A DNA stretch of 64,000 nt from Marsupella aquatica (Eukaryota; Marchantiophyta), in assembly GCA_973895155.1 (NCBI GenBank), contig OZ316893.1, positions 620,001 to 684,000 on the forward strand, in the 5' to 3' direction. Below the pieces are notes generated by a model that made no database searches, had not been told where the DNA came from, and was given only the letters and a program-made list of their open reading frames with translations. A program made the translations under genes and the position numbers. Below, piece by piece: positions 54,915-64,000 of the stretch (the stretch's first letter is position 1; every line of letters begins with the position of its first letter).

Positions 54915-55109
54915 GGTTGAATTTCTACACTTTGACATTCATCGCACTGGGCAGAAATGACATCGCTGTTCATTTCTTAGGGAGAGCCTCCCCACGAAGG
55001 CAGACGTTCTACGCCCGTTGCTCGACCGGCGCGCAGCCCCTACAAGGTCAAGATCAACCCGCAGACTTTGCAGGTGGAGACCGTCGAAACCAATATGTCA
55101 ATATCGCTG

Positions 55110-55120
55110 TCGTTATAAAG
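55110..55120 (+). promoter_or_regulatory. Putative TATA element of F-box-like gene 2
   Basis: TCGTTATAAAG, 130 bases before the ATG at 55,249. Confidence 0.45.
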
Positions 55121-55248
55121 AGGAGGGCACTTTCTCTATTCTTCATCCGCTTGTTTGGTTGGTTGGTTGTTGTGTTCAATCTGTTGGGTGTCATCTTCAT
55201 CTCACGGGTGCTTCAAGCGGCTAAACTTGCTTCAAGCGGCTCTCCAAC

Positions 55249-55959
55249 ATGGAAGGATCATACACGAAGAGGCGTTATCATGAAAAGTGCGCTACACGCC
55301 TTGATAAGTTTACGGCGACAATTATTGAGCTGAAATTGAAAGCTAATTTTGATCGGCTCTCAATATGGGGGACTGTTGGGGAGCCTATTCCGGAGGAAGC
55401 AGAAGAAGCAAAAAAGCAGAGTCTCATCCCTGGCCTCCCGGATATGCTGACAGGGGGACATGTTTGGCCTCTACTTAGAAATGCATTTGAGTCTGCAAAT
55501 GCACATGGCACTGATGATGATGCTACCTTCAAGACGATCGACAATATGCGCATATTGTCCAGAGTTAGTAGGAAATGGAGATTCCTTGTGACTCACTCCA
55601 AGGGATGGGCAGCGTTAAAAGTGGTGAAGGACGTCATTGAAAACATGGATGACAACCGACATTGGAATTGTCACTCAACCGCGTGTACGTTCCGTGTTCT
55701 CTTACGATAAATTCCGCCTATTGATGCCCTCTCTATGATGTCAGTTACATCACTCAAGTCTTGGGTGGCAAACTACGTCTGGAGGACGGAGATATATGAG
55801 AGGGATCTGTATGATAAGTTCTTCGATGGAGATGTGCTAGGAAGAGTCCAGGACTGGGTGGAGAACAGGTTAACCCCAATCTTATGGTGTGACAATGTAG
55901 AAAAATTGCCGAGCAACAATCCGGACAGTGGCTACGGGCTTTATTCTAGTGATATTTGA
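55249..55959 (+). CDS. F-box-like protein 2
   Basis: The first block (55,249-55,710, 153 residues, MEGSYTKRRYHEKC) has SLIPGLPDMLTGGHVWPLLRNAFE and MRILSRVSRKWRFLVTHSKGWAAL, matching gene 1 at the F-box-like core. A stop at 55,708-55,710 is followed, in another frame, by 55,735-55,959 with SLKSWVANYVWRTEIYERDLYD, probably joined by a short intron or lost by frameshift; gene 1 breaks at the equivalent place, which favours a real intron. The 3' end at 56,068-56,105 is shared with gene 1. A role in diverting host ubiquitination would fit a Ulp1-bearing transposon, but that is speculation. Confidence 0.5.
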
Positions 55960-56067
55960 CTGTGAAGGCACAGGAGGTCATCGCGGATAGCATTGTCGAT
56001 AGGGTCCACTAGCCACTAGGTCATGTCATGACTTGAACTCATCACGTAGTAATGAGGTTAGGGGTAG

Positions 56068-56105
56068 CATCATGGACTAATTTTGTACGACATTTTTCAA
56101 TAATA
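56068..56105 (+). terminator. Shared 3' end with polyadenylation signal, copy 2
   Basis: CATGGACTAATTTTGTACGA then CATTTTTCAATAATAAAA; see copy at 54,540. Confidence 0.6.
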
Positions 56106-56229
56106 AAAAAGCTTACGTTATCGTACTATTGGTATGGTCTTTTTTCCCTCCCGGCGGCCTCGCCGACATCCAAACGGCACCGTTGGAATTCGGCAAGGGT
56201 CTCCAAGATGTAGTGTTCATGAACGCTAC

Positions 56230-57010
56230 TCACCTTGGAGACATTCGCCATTTGTCGGATCTGAGCGACCCTCGCCGAAATGGCACTGAAACCGGATGTC
56301 AGCGACCCTCGCCGGAATGGGACTGAAACCAGATGTCAGCGACCCTCGCCAAAATGGCACTGAAACCAGATGTCAGCGACCCTCGCCGAAATGGCACTAA
56401 AACCGGATGTCAACGACCCTCGCCGAAATGGCACTGAAACCGGATGTCAGCGACCCTCGCCGAAATGGCACTGAAACCGGATGTCAGCGACCCTCGCCAA
56501 AATGGCACTGAAACCGGATGTCAGCGACCCTCGCCGGAATGGGACTGAAACCAGATGTCAGTGACCCTCACCGGAATGGCACTAAAACCGGATGTCAACG
56601 ACCCTCACCGAAATGGCACTGAAACTGGATGTTAGCGACCCTCGCCGAAATGGCACTGAAACCGGATGTCAGCGACCCTCGCCGAAATGGCACTGAAACC
56701 GGATGTCAGCGACCCTCGCCGGAATGGGACTGAAACCAGATGTCAGTGACCCTCGCCGAAATGGCACTGAAACCGGATGTCAGCGACCCTCGCCGGAATG
56801 GCACTAAAACCGGATGTCAACGACCCTCGCCGAAATGGCACTGAAACCGGATGTCAGCGACGCTCGCCGAAATGGCACTGAAACCAGATGTAGTGACCCT
56901 CGCCGGAATGGAACTTCGCAGGAATGAAACTTTGTCGGAATGGAACTTCCCAACCGGATGTCTGCGATCCTCGCCGAAATTGCACTTACCAAGAAAAAGT
57001 AAGAAACCGG
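56230..57010. repeat. 37-bp satellite of the palindrome family, about 20 units
   Basis: Consensus unit: GATGTCAGCGACCCTCGCCG then AAATGGCACTGAAACCG (37 bases). Most units differ by 0-3 bases. The palindrome core GGCGA..TCGCC is reduced to GCGACCCTCGC here. Open frames across it are artefacts of the 37-base period. Confidence 0.92.
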
Positions 57011-57080
57011 ATCTCAGAGACCCTCGCCGAAATGGAACTTAGGATCATAATTTTGATCGTTGCCGAGTGAGAGAACCACC

Positions 57081-57107
57081 AGATCTCGGAGACCCTCTCC
57101 GAGATCT
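57081..57107. repeat. Perfect 12-bp-arm palindrome with 3-base loop (type copy of the family)
   Basis: AGATCTCGGAGA at 57,081-57,092, CCC, TCTCCGAGATCT at 57,096-57,107. It is the cleanest copy of the family in the window and shows that the dyad is the conserved property. Confidence 0.9.
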
Positions 57108-57450
57108 ACTTACACCCTAAACTCTTTGTCGTCAAACTAACAAAGAAGTCGCTGGCCTCTGATCTCAGAGATCCTTGCCGAAATGGGATTACGTAGTAAC
57201 TGTGGAATCATACGCTCATACAGTGCCAAAAACTAATCCTGACAGTCAACCGTTGTAGGTCAAATCAACATTAACTCATTTGTTGGCCAAACCTGGAGTG
57301 TGTGTGAAAAGACATGTACCCGTTATTACGAGCGGACGTTGTTGTCCCTTCAACCGTCTAGGGATAGGATACCAATAATTGCTGGATTTTTAGTGGCAAT
57401 GATGATGATTGTCTTGTACGTTGCAGGTCACCACAACACGGACTAGATAG
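57108..57450 (+). other. Upstream region of the AT-hook gene
   Basis: One further degenerate palindrome (ATCTCAGAGATCCTTGCCGA, 57,161). A TACGTTGCAG acceptor-like word ends at 57,426, 25 bases before the ATG, so a leader intron is possible. Nothing else seen. Confidence 0.4.
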
Positions 57451-58329
57451 ATGGAGGTGAAGGCAATGTGGCAGTGCGGTGCGCCCTACAATTTTTCACC
57501 TTCTTTCTCATCAGGGCAGAGCACCATGGCCAGAGTGGAGTCTGTGATCGGTGTCCAAGACAGGCACACACCCACTGTCTCCGCCGTTTTGGACGTCGTC
57601 CCGCAGAAGAGGAAACGAGGTCGGCCGAGGAAGCATCCCATCATAATATCGATAGCGTTACCTGATAATGAAGCTCCTCGGCTCTTGACAGAGAAGAGGA
57701 AACGAGGTCGGCCAAGGAAGCATCCCATCGTAATGTCGATCGCGTTACCTGATAATGAAGCTCCTCGGCTCTTGACAGAGAAGAGGAAACGAGGTCGGCC
57801 GAGGAAGCATCCCATCGTAATGTCAATCGCGTTACCTGATAATGAAGCTCCTCGGCTCTTGGCAGAGAAGAGGAAACGAGGTCGCCCCAGGAAGCATCCT
57901 ATTGCAATGGCTACCACACTGCCAGACGGTGATGGTGAAGCTCCTCGTCTGTTGAGATCTACAGATAATCGCAAGGCTGTTGGTGATTCAAACAGAATGA
58001 ACTAGACGTTGAAGATGCCCGTAGACGGTGCAGCTAAGTTTCGCGGTCGTGACAACACAACCAGCCACAAGGACTCGCCTAGTGCCGAGTGTTCAAAATA
58101 TGCTGATGTTGACTTCGTGTTTGCTAAAGAGTTGCTGAAGAGTTTGGATGCAGAGATCGCGGACAGCAAGTCAGACTTCCAGAAGCTTATGAGCCTTCAT
58201 GTAGATGTGCAGGCTAGGCTATCTGAGATGTGTGACAACGTCCAGAATCTATGGGTAAAAATGAATGACCTCCTCTCAGCAAGAGCTGAATTGGGGGCGT
58301 TCACTGGAGTGAATGTACAAAAAACATGA
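57451..58329 (+). pseudogene. Four-AT-hook protein with C-terminal coiled coil, split by an in-frame TAG
   Basis: The ATG at 57,451 (or Met26 at 57,526) opens a protein with four nearly identical 38-residue repeats, each EKRKRGRPRKHPI followed by (V/I)MSIALPDNEAPRLL. RGRPRKHP is a canonical AT-hook, binding the minor groove of AT-rich DNA. A TAG at 58,003-58,005 (after SNRMN) is followed in the same frame by TLKMPVDGAAKFRGRD and a heptad-rich helix (FAKELLKSLDAEIADSKSDFQ ... ARLSEMCDNVQNLW), stopping at 58,329. Gln in place of TAG would give one 292-residue protein with DNA-binding and oligomerisation parts, a reasonable architecture for a transposition accessory protein. Otherwise two adjacent genes would be needed, the second without a nearby ATG at its start other than 58,015. 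Confidence 0.75.
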
Positions 58330-59108
58330 ATTTCGTGTACACATTTACTTGTAGGAAATAGCGGAACGTTGTAGCCTCAAAGTTTTGATACATTTTGGTA
58401 GTTACTGAATCGTTCGTCGGTAATGATTTTATGGAGTGTCAAATTAAACTGGACGATGATAGTAGAAATCCATCTAATCGGCTGTGTAATCCAGATCTTA
58501 TGAAACATTTTGTGCAGATTAGGCAGTTTAGTTATACATTACTGAATCTATCGTGGTAAAGTCGGCGACCCTCGCCGAGAGCATTTTCCTCGGCTTGACA
58601 AGTAGGAGTAGCAGTCTCTTGACGATGTCTTCTCGGCGAGCATCGCCAAGGAATGACAATGAATTCATGCTACCTTTTCTTATAAGCTCTCTTATTGGGC
58701 AAACATCTTGATCTTCTGGTGATCGCAACTGATCCCAAGGATTCTACACTGCATCACAATTCTCGTTGATTACTTCTTTCAAGGCTGGCATCACCAGCAG
58801 CCTAGTAGTAGTATCTCGATGATGTCTTCTCGGCGAGCATCACCGACGAATTACAATATATGGGTTGTAAAATGTTTTTCTAGTAAACATCATGTCGACC
58901 TTATGTCGGCGACCTCTTTGACATTCTGGCTATGGTCGCCTAAAATTGTACGGACACCGCCTTTATGCTTATTGCTTTGCGTTTCAAGACCGTAAACCCT
59001 GAATCAGAGATGTTTGCGAGTTTGCCGAGATCCCCGGGCCAATCTGAGCACAGTCGCCGACATGCAGGTAAGTGTTAAGCGCGACGAGCAATGACTGATA
59101 CCTTTACT
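58330..59108. repeat. Right terminal region of the 19-kb element
   Basis: Non-coding, with palindrome-family motifs at 58,561 (CGGCGACCCTCGCCGAG), 58,632 (CTCGGCGAGCATCGCC), 58,840 and 58,903. GTCTTCTCGGCGAGCATC is duplicated at 58,627 and 58,827. The last 20 bases contain TGACTGATA (59,092-59,100), half of the palindrome found at the left end. Confidence 0.7.
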
Positions 59109-59117
59109 CTCACATTT
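59109..59117 (+). repeat. Target-site duplication, right copy
   Basis: CTCACATTT, followed by G as at the left copy. Confidence 0.88.
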
Positions 59118-60225
59118 GTGAAACAGTTCCAATTTGACTGTACTAGGAACCTCTGTCTCCAATATACCTACAGCAAAAGAAATTAGTGTAAGTATTTCGA
59201 AATGAATATAAAGGTTGTAAGTGTTGGACTTTTTAACATCCTGGGAATATCTACACAGACAAAGAGCAGTTAAATTCAACTGGAGGGGAGTAATTGCAGT
59301 TTAAATCTCACCTAGATCATTCGGACCAATAACAGGAAGAATAGCCAGCAAAGCGTGACCTTCTGGCAAACTTCTAAGACTGCAATTAATATTGCCAATT
59401 GTCATGACTAAAGGCCAACCCTGAGTTCTCTTGTTGTGAGACAAGGCAGTCTGATCAGAATACAAAATGATGGGTGCAATCACTCCTCCTTTGCAAGTAG
59501 ATTCAACGTCTTGCTCCATTTCCCTCCACCACTCAGCGGATTGTAAAGTAGTGTATAATCTCTCACTGTTCTCTCACTGCCCTCTATAGCAACTGAAGAG
59601 TGAAGTGCAAACTCTTCTTTATTTTTAGGAGAAGAAAATAGATCTTCCAAAACACGTAATGGATCACGATGCAACAAATGAACTGGAGCACTTTTAGTCT
59701 CCTCGCGGACTTCAACCTTTTCCCAATTTTGGTCACCCCTCTCACTTGTTAAACTTTCCTCATATTTACAAACCTCAGCAGCAGTATGAACCTGGACTTT
59801 TTTGGTATCGAATTGAGGGTGGTGCAGCAGCCGAAATAATCTGTTCATATCTTTGTGAGATAATCCTCCTCCATTGTGGCATTGTCTCATAAAGAAGACA
59901 AGTTGAAAGGTAACATCAATTTTTTATTACAGTGGGCAGGAGATGTGAATTCATTCTCAAACAGGTCCATGAATTCCTCAGAGGATTGCTCTCCAACTGT
60001 CTCAACATTGGCCTGTATAGATTCCGGTATACATGTGTTCCCAACGTTTACACTCGTACGAAACCCTTCATGCTCTGCCTCCATCACATGATCAGTCTGT
60101 TTAGCCCTTTGCACAGCTCTCTATTTTGCTAAGCAAAGTCCATTTTGTCCTTGGTGGGTCCGCAAAGCTGTATAATCCAGAAATCCCAAAGCTCCACAAA
60201 AATTACACTTAAAGTTTGAAGCCAT
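59109..60225 (-). pseudogene. N-terminal half of the Plavaka-like transposase
   Basis: The ATG at 60,225 opens MASNFKCNFCGALGF...HQGQNGLC, a C2H2-type finger of the kind that begins Plavaka transposases. An in-frame TAG follows at about 60,122 (LAK-stop-RAVQRAKQ). After an acidic stretch and an intron near 59,890, the text CHNGGGLSHKDMNRLFRLL leads on; then EWWREMEQDV and GGVIAPIILYSDQTALS carry the first catalytic Asp, followed by GWPLVMTIGNINCSLRSLPEGHALL, diagnostic of the family. A frame change lies near 59,535. The last exon (about 59,168 down to 59,109) reads ETEVPSTVKLELFHKC and stops at the insertion. Its continuation is at 39,981 and below. The gene was probably already decaying, or decayed after the insertion. 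Confidence 0.8.
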
Positions 60226-61189
60226 CAAAAATCCTGTTGTCCCTACACAGTATAAAATCAATAGTGTATTAAAACCACTACTAAGCACATCGTTACTTAT
60301 TGTTGATTACATTCATTTGAAGCTCATAAAATATTCATGGCTCTCTTTCACCAAGACTTCCTTTTTCTAAATTTCTTCTGACCTTCCACTATTCAGTAAC
60401 TACTTTTGTTGAACTGAGAAACTGCTGCTGTTGAACTGAATACAAAATTGGAAATGTTTCAATGAATTACTTACGGAGTCACCTTAAGTCACCTGATGAT
60501 GCACCTGAGTCCGCGATGTGACTAATTATAGACCAATCCTTTGGTTGCACTAATAAATCACATCACATACCCACCTTCTGATCTCCGCCTCTGCAGAAAA
60601 AGCAACGTCTATCTATCACTAATTGAACAGTGTCATACATTGCACGGAAGCAAATTGGCCATCGGTATCATGCACGAGTGTTGTTCTCGCTGTTGTGTTG
60701 ATGTAGTAGCGTTACTTCTCGTTGTGCTCACTCTTTGGAAGCGCTCGTTGGATTAGTCAATTTGTTCGCACCTACAGTAGGACGCATAGTTATGTGCGCA
60801 TTGGTGCAATAGCGGTGTCTCTCGCTGAGTATGTAGTAGCGTTACCTGTCGTTGTGCTCACTATTTGGGAGCCCTCGTTTCATTCGTCAATTCGTTCACA
60901 ATTGCAGGTTGTTAAAGCTCCGCGCAATCTGAGCTCTATTAAACACTCTATCTCGTTCTCAAGTTGTTCGCAGCCAGGTCAAAGCATTTTTGCAAGCTCC
61001 CGAAAATAAATCTTAGCTACACGACTACATGCTCTCTCATTTTGTTCGCTACTACATCTAATTGAAGCATTCTATCAAGGCGAAGCACAAAAATCTTAGC
61101 TTTATGACCTCTGAGTCTGTGCAACGCAATTTTCAAGCATTAAGTGATTTCTGAATTTGAATTACTAAAATTTCTAGAATGATGGCTTT
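60226..61189. repeat. Upstream DNA with a two-copy ~75-bp direct repeat
   Basis: TGTAGTAGCGTTAC(C)T(G/T)(C)TCGTTGTGCTCACT-TTTGG begins at about 60,702 and 60,829, each copy running ~70 bases to GTCAATT(T/C)GTTCGCAC-like text. It may be part of the promoter or terminus of the Plavaka element. No gene recognised. Confidence 0.5.
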
Positions 61190-62860
61190 GTAGTGTAGTG
61201 GAACGTTTCTGCGACAATCGGAACTCCCGGCTATCATGGCAATTGAAAAAGGTAAGAATCTCGCCCGGTTTCTTCCCTATCCCGTGTGATTTCTCCCTGC
61301 GGACGGACGGACAATGATTTTGCTAGGGAGAGCCCTGACTTCACTCGGGAATGAACATTCTGAAAGTGAGGATATTCACCTGCTACATTCCATGATTCGT
61401 AGCTGAACAGGATTGAACGATGGCTGAAATCTTCTCTAGCTCTTACAGCAATGAGCTGGCGTGTGAAGCTGACAATCCACCTGCACTAGAGGTTCGTTGT
61501 CATTCAAAGCGGCCTGGTTCAATCTCTATGCATTCAATTCGACGAGCACTCTGAGATAAATACTATAGAGAGTCCATGCTCATCCTGAAAATGCCAACGA
61601 TTTATGTTTTTGCAAATTGATTCGGTCGTATGGTCACCAAAAACGATCCGTCCACTCTATGGTTGTTGGAAGTTAGACTTGCCGATGGTGTAAGTGGCCT
61701 TTATTTGACCTTTGTTCAAATGTTCCTTCTCGTCTTGAAGTCAAGATCTCCGACCATGACTGTTGTCCGCAAGCCCCTATCAGAGGCATCTACAGACTTG
61801 GCACATGTAGGCTAAAATAAGCTTGTTATGAAATCTGGTTTCTCCTCTGATATGGTGAATGTTAGCTCATGATAGATTCTCATCGTCTATCGCTATCAAA
61901 CTACGCTAGCTACCGTGGTTGTAACCTATGAACTTTAAGTCGTCTTGTGTCCTCAAAGTATATGTTGCTCATCGAGTTGAGACAGAGACTAGAAAGCACC
62001 CCTTCAATCAACGCCCGATGCCTTGACAATTGCATACACACCGACTGAGTATGCAACGCAAGGATTAACCGGTCCCCTCCCCTCCCCTCCAATTTCATTC
62101 ACCGGGAATCATCAGCCGCAGCAGCTGGAGCAACAATACTGGCAAGAAGGGACCCTATCGCTTACGCAACCTTCCCACAAGAGAATTAAAGAAAGCAAAT
62201 TAGCCAACCATTCAGATTCAAGGGAGGCACAACGACACGATAAGCCTGTCATCTCAGTCAGACAAGTCAAGCAAAGAAGAACCTCATTGGCCGAGACGTA
62301 CCTCACAAACCAAATTACAGGACCCGTGAATCCGCAAGGCCGTCCCCATGCACCCACCCTAAATTTCTCCCTGCCGTATAATTATACAATTATATCCTCC
62401 CTTCTATCCTCCATCCTCAAAATTCAACCCCGCAGCAGCTTACAGTAGCATCAAGTTACCTGCAATGAAGACCTAAATATCTAACAATCAATTAGATGTC
62501 TCCCGGAAAATCAAAGCAGAGCAATCAATCAAAATCCTCCAAGAAAATTGAAAGAGAGCGCTCAAATCCAAAACTATGATATGCCCCCCTTGGAAAGTGT
62601 TGAGGAACATTCTCTATCGCTCACCATTCATACGACCGACAACCTGGCGATAACAATACGTGTCACAAATATATTATTTTCTAAGCTACATTACAGCCTG
62701 TGTTCTCCAAGTTCTCCAAGTGGCCGAAGTGGTGGTCGAAGTAGTCAAAGTAGTTGAACTCCTTGTCCTCCTCTGCCCCGCCCTTCCTCCTTCCCTTCCT
62801 CATCGTCGTCTTTGTACTAGTACTGAGGTTGTTGCTGCTGCACAAGTTCTAAACCCATCG
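61190..62860 (+). other. Possible short exons of an unidentified gene
   Basis: Three ATG-initiated stretches end at donor-like GT: ATGGCAATTGAAAAAG then GTAAGA at 61,236-61,256; ATGGCTGAAATCTTCTCTAG onward (61,421, MAEIFSSSYSNELAC) and ATGGTCACCAAAAACGATCC onward (61,630, MVTKNDPSTLWLLEVRLADG) then GTAAGT at about 61,690. I do not recognise the product and could not phase the pieces, so no coding region is claimed. Confidence 0.25.
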
Positions 62861-64000
62861 GCTCATCCATTTTGACACTGCTCCTCCTTGTGCTGCATTT
62901 TTCCTTCCTCATCCTTGCAGCTTCTCCTCCTCCTCCTCCAGCCAACTTCCTCTCCACGTTGCCGTCGTCGTGTGGCCCTCAACTCCAATTCCCCTAAACT
63001 CCTTGCTTCGCCCCTTCCTCCTCCTCCCCCTCCCCCTCCTCCTCCTACGACAAAGAGTGCAGCCCCGTCGGCCGCCCCCAACGGGCGTCTTGTGTGGTAC
63101 GTCCCATGGCTCCCTGAACCCAAGAAACCCCCCAGCTCAAGCCGATTCCCGCAGGTTTCGCACTTGGCGAGGCCGTTTCAGCGGCTTAGCGGCATGGGAC
63201 GCTGCTAACCTCCTTCTACTACTACTATTAACATTTTACACACATATACTGGACAGATCCTTCATCGGGTCATGAGATACGTAGCCGGCCTAATCTAGGC
63301 CTTCCCTTGTCTTCCCCTTCGTCTTGTTAGGTATGTTTGGATTCCGCCGCCGGAATGATCCCCAATAGGCTTGGTTAAGCCGCTAAGATCTCTCTCAGCT
63401 TGACACATCCAACTCTCACTCCCCTGCTTACTTTCCTTCTTCTATTAGTTGATGTGGGCACTCTTCACACAAGTTAATGCGACACACAAATAGCAAAATG
63501 ACTCCTTCTGACTGAGTCATACCATGCACTTGCCATACAAACAGTACATCTCATACACAAGCCCTGCGAACTAAGCCGTGAGGCCAACTCTATTCAGCTC
63601 TTAGGCATGAGGAAACATGAATATACACAAGGGTCACTGTATGACTAACCGAGAGCTTCTCTTACTACTTGATCCCAGCCCGGCTGGTGCAAACTAAAAA
63701 CTTGCTAAAGAAGAGGCCCTGAGCTCCCCGCTGCCCAGGTATTTATCCTGGCAGTGGATCTGTCCAGAACTTGCTGCGTAAGCTTAATCTATCCTACCTG
63801 TAATCTACCTAACTATACAGCGAGGCAGGAGCACAAGTGTTGCTCCTGCCAGTGGAACCGCAATCCCACTAAGCTAAGTGTCAGGGCCGCCTCCTGGTCC
63901 TGATCCTAATCCTAAACTTGGAGATCAGCGCCCGCCCTGCCCACTCACGCCTCCTACCTCCACGTCCGCCCTTCCTAAAAGGAACGGCGCCCTTGCACCG
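62861..64000. other. Pyrimidine-rich low-complexity DNA, then unassigned sequence
   Basis: CTCCTC runs at 62,915-63,050 give proline/leucine-rich open frames in two strands, a sign of low complexity rather than coding. From 63,300 on, nothing recognised. Confidence 0.4.

Larger units (their letters stand above)
39982..59108. mobile_element. 19.1-kb composite Mutator-like element inserted in a Plavaka-like transposase gene
   Basis: Bounds are set by the 9-10-bp direct repeat CTCACATTT(G), the duplication length typical of Mutator-like elements, and by the fact that excision with one repeat copy restores a continuous Plavaka frame (...LELFHKC joined to EEIVLAPLK...). It carries a MULE transposase with SWIM finger, a ParB-like/methyltransferase-like/Ulp1 gene, two F-box-like genes, an AT-hook gene and many palindromic satellites. 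Ulp1-type proteases are known in some plant MULEs (the Kaonashi type in rice); ParB-like and methyltransferase-like regions are not something I associate with them. The two ends (GGGGGTCGTGTACTTC and, reverse-complemented, AGTAAAGGTATCAGTC) are not clear inverted repeats. Confidence 0.88.

Noticed and set aside
56230-57010. 37-bp repeats resembling a CRISPR array.
   Set aside because: Units are directly contiguous without unique spacers, in plant DNA, and belong to the palindrome family.
40023-59100. TGACTGATA occurs in the same orientation at 40,023-40,031 and 59,092-59,100 and at first looked like the target-site duplication.
   Set aside because: Joining at this word does not restore the Plavaka frame (a stop follows at once), whereas CTCACATTT, slightly further out, does. 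TGACTGATA is better explained as a terminal motif of the element.
61195-61245. A tRNA-like phrase (TTTGTAGTGTAGTGGAAC).
   Set aside because: No cloverleaf: matching acceptor, anticodon and T arms could not be drawn.
62863-63275. Proline/leucine-rich open frames on both strands.
   Set aside because: They follow CTCCTC low-complexity DNA; simultaneous open frames in two strands argue against coding.

Overview
The window looks like nuclear DNA of a land plant, most likely a moss. The evidence is a long PLS-class pentatricopeptide (PPR) protein with a C-terminal DYW domain whose repeat wording resembles moss DYW editing factors, abundant GT-AG introns, and plant-type CACTA, LINE, Ty3/Gypsy, Plavaka-like and Mutator-like (MULE) transposons. 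Ordinary genes are sparse: the PPR gene at 24.0-27.8 kb is the only intact host-like coding region I can support. No species is claimed.

Layout: 1-2,671, the 3' part of a CACTA element; 2.68-3.09 kb, an array of imperfect palindromes; 3.33 kb, a second CACTA terminus; 4.2-7.1 kb, a decayed LINE; 7.6-8.2 kb, a second palindrome array ending in a perfect 18-bp palindrome; 8.2-22.3 kb, repeat-rich DNA without recognisable genes; 22.3-27.8 kb, PPR-DYW gene and its 5' region; 28.5-30.6 kb, small tandem repeats; 30.6-36.8 kb, a three-copy repeat around a broken Ty3/Gypsy element that itself carries a ~475-bp miniature transposon; 37.6-39.98 kb, the C-terminal half of a Plavaka-like transposase on the minus strand; 39.98-59.11 kb, a 19.1-kb element; 59.11-60.2 kb, the N-terminal half of the same Plavaka-like transposase; 60.2-64.0 kb, unassigned.

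Main discovery: the 19.1-kb segment 39,982-59,108 is flanked by a direct repeat CTCACATTT (39,973-39,981 and 59,109-59,117; 10 bp if the next G is counted). Removing the segment and one repeat copy re-joins the two Plavaka halves in one reading frame, which is the expected signature of a transposition event. The segment carries (a) a MULE-type transposase with a SWIM zinc finger (plus strand, 49.66-53.50 kb); (b) a divergently transcribed, intron-containing gene (46.64 to 40.55 kb) that appears to join a ParB-like domain, a DNA-methyltransferase-like region with degraded motifs, and a Ulp1 (C48) cysteine protease; (c) a tandem pair of F-box-like paralogues (53.8-56.1 kb); (d) a four-AT-hook plus coiled-coil protein (57.45-58.33 kb); and (e) dozens of copies of a short imperfect palindrome (core like CTCGGCGAG..CTCGCCGAG) arranged as satellites in introns and intergenic DNA. 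Two of its genes share a ~270-bp promoter/leader sequence and the F-box-like pair share a 3' end. The element has no obvious long terminal inverted repeats.

Four of the transposon genes here (the ParB/Ulp1 gene, the MULE transposase, the AT-hook gene and the Plavaka host gene) carry in-frame TAG codons where CAG (Gln) would read sensibly. Similar TAGs occur in the LINE and Gypsy copies. This suggests CHG-methylation-driven C-to-T decay, so the large element may no longer be autonomous as it stands. Exon boundaries are read by eye and approximate.
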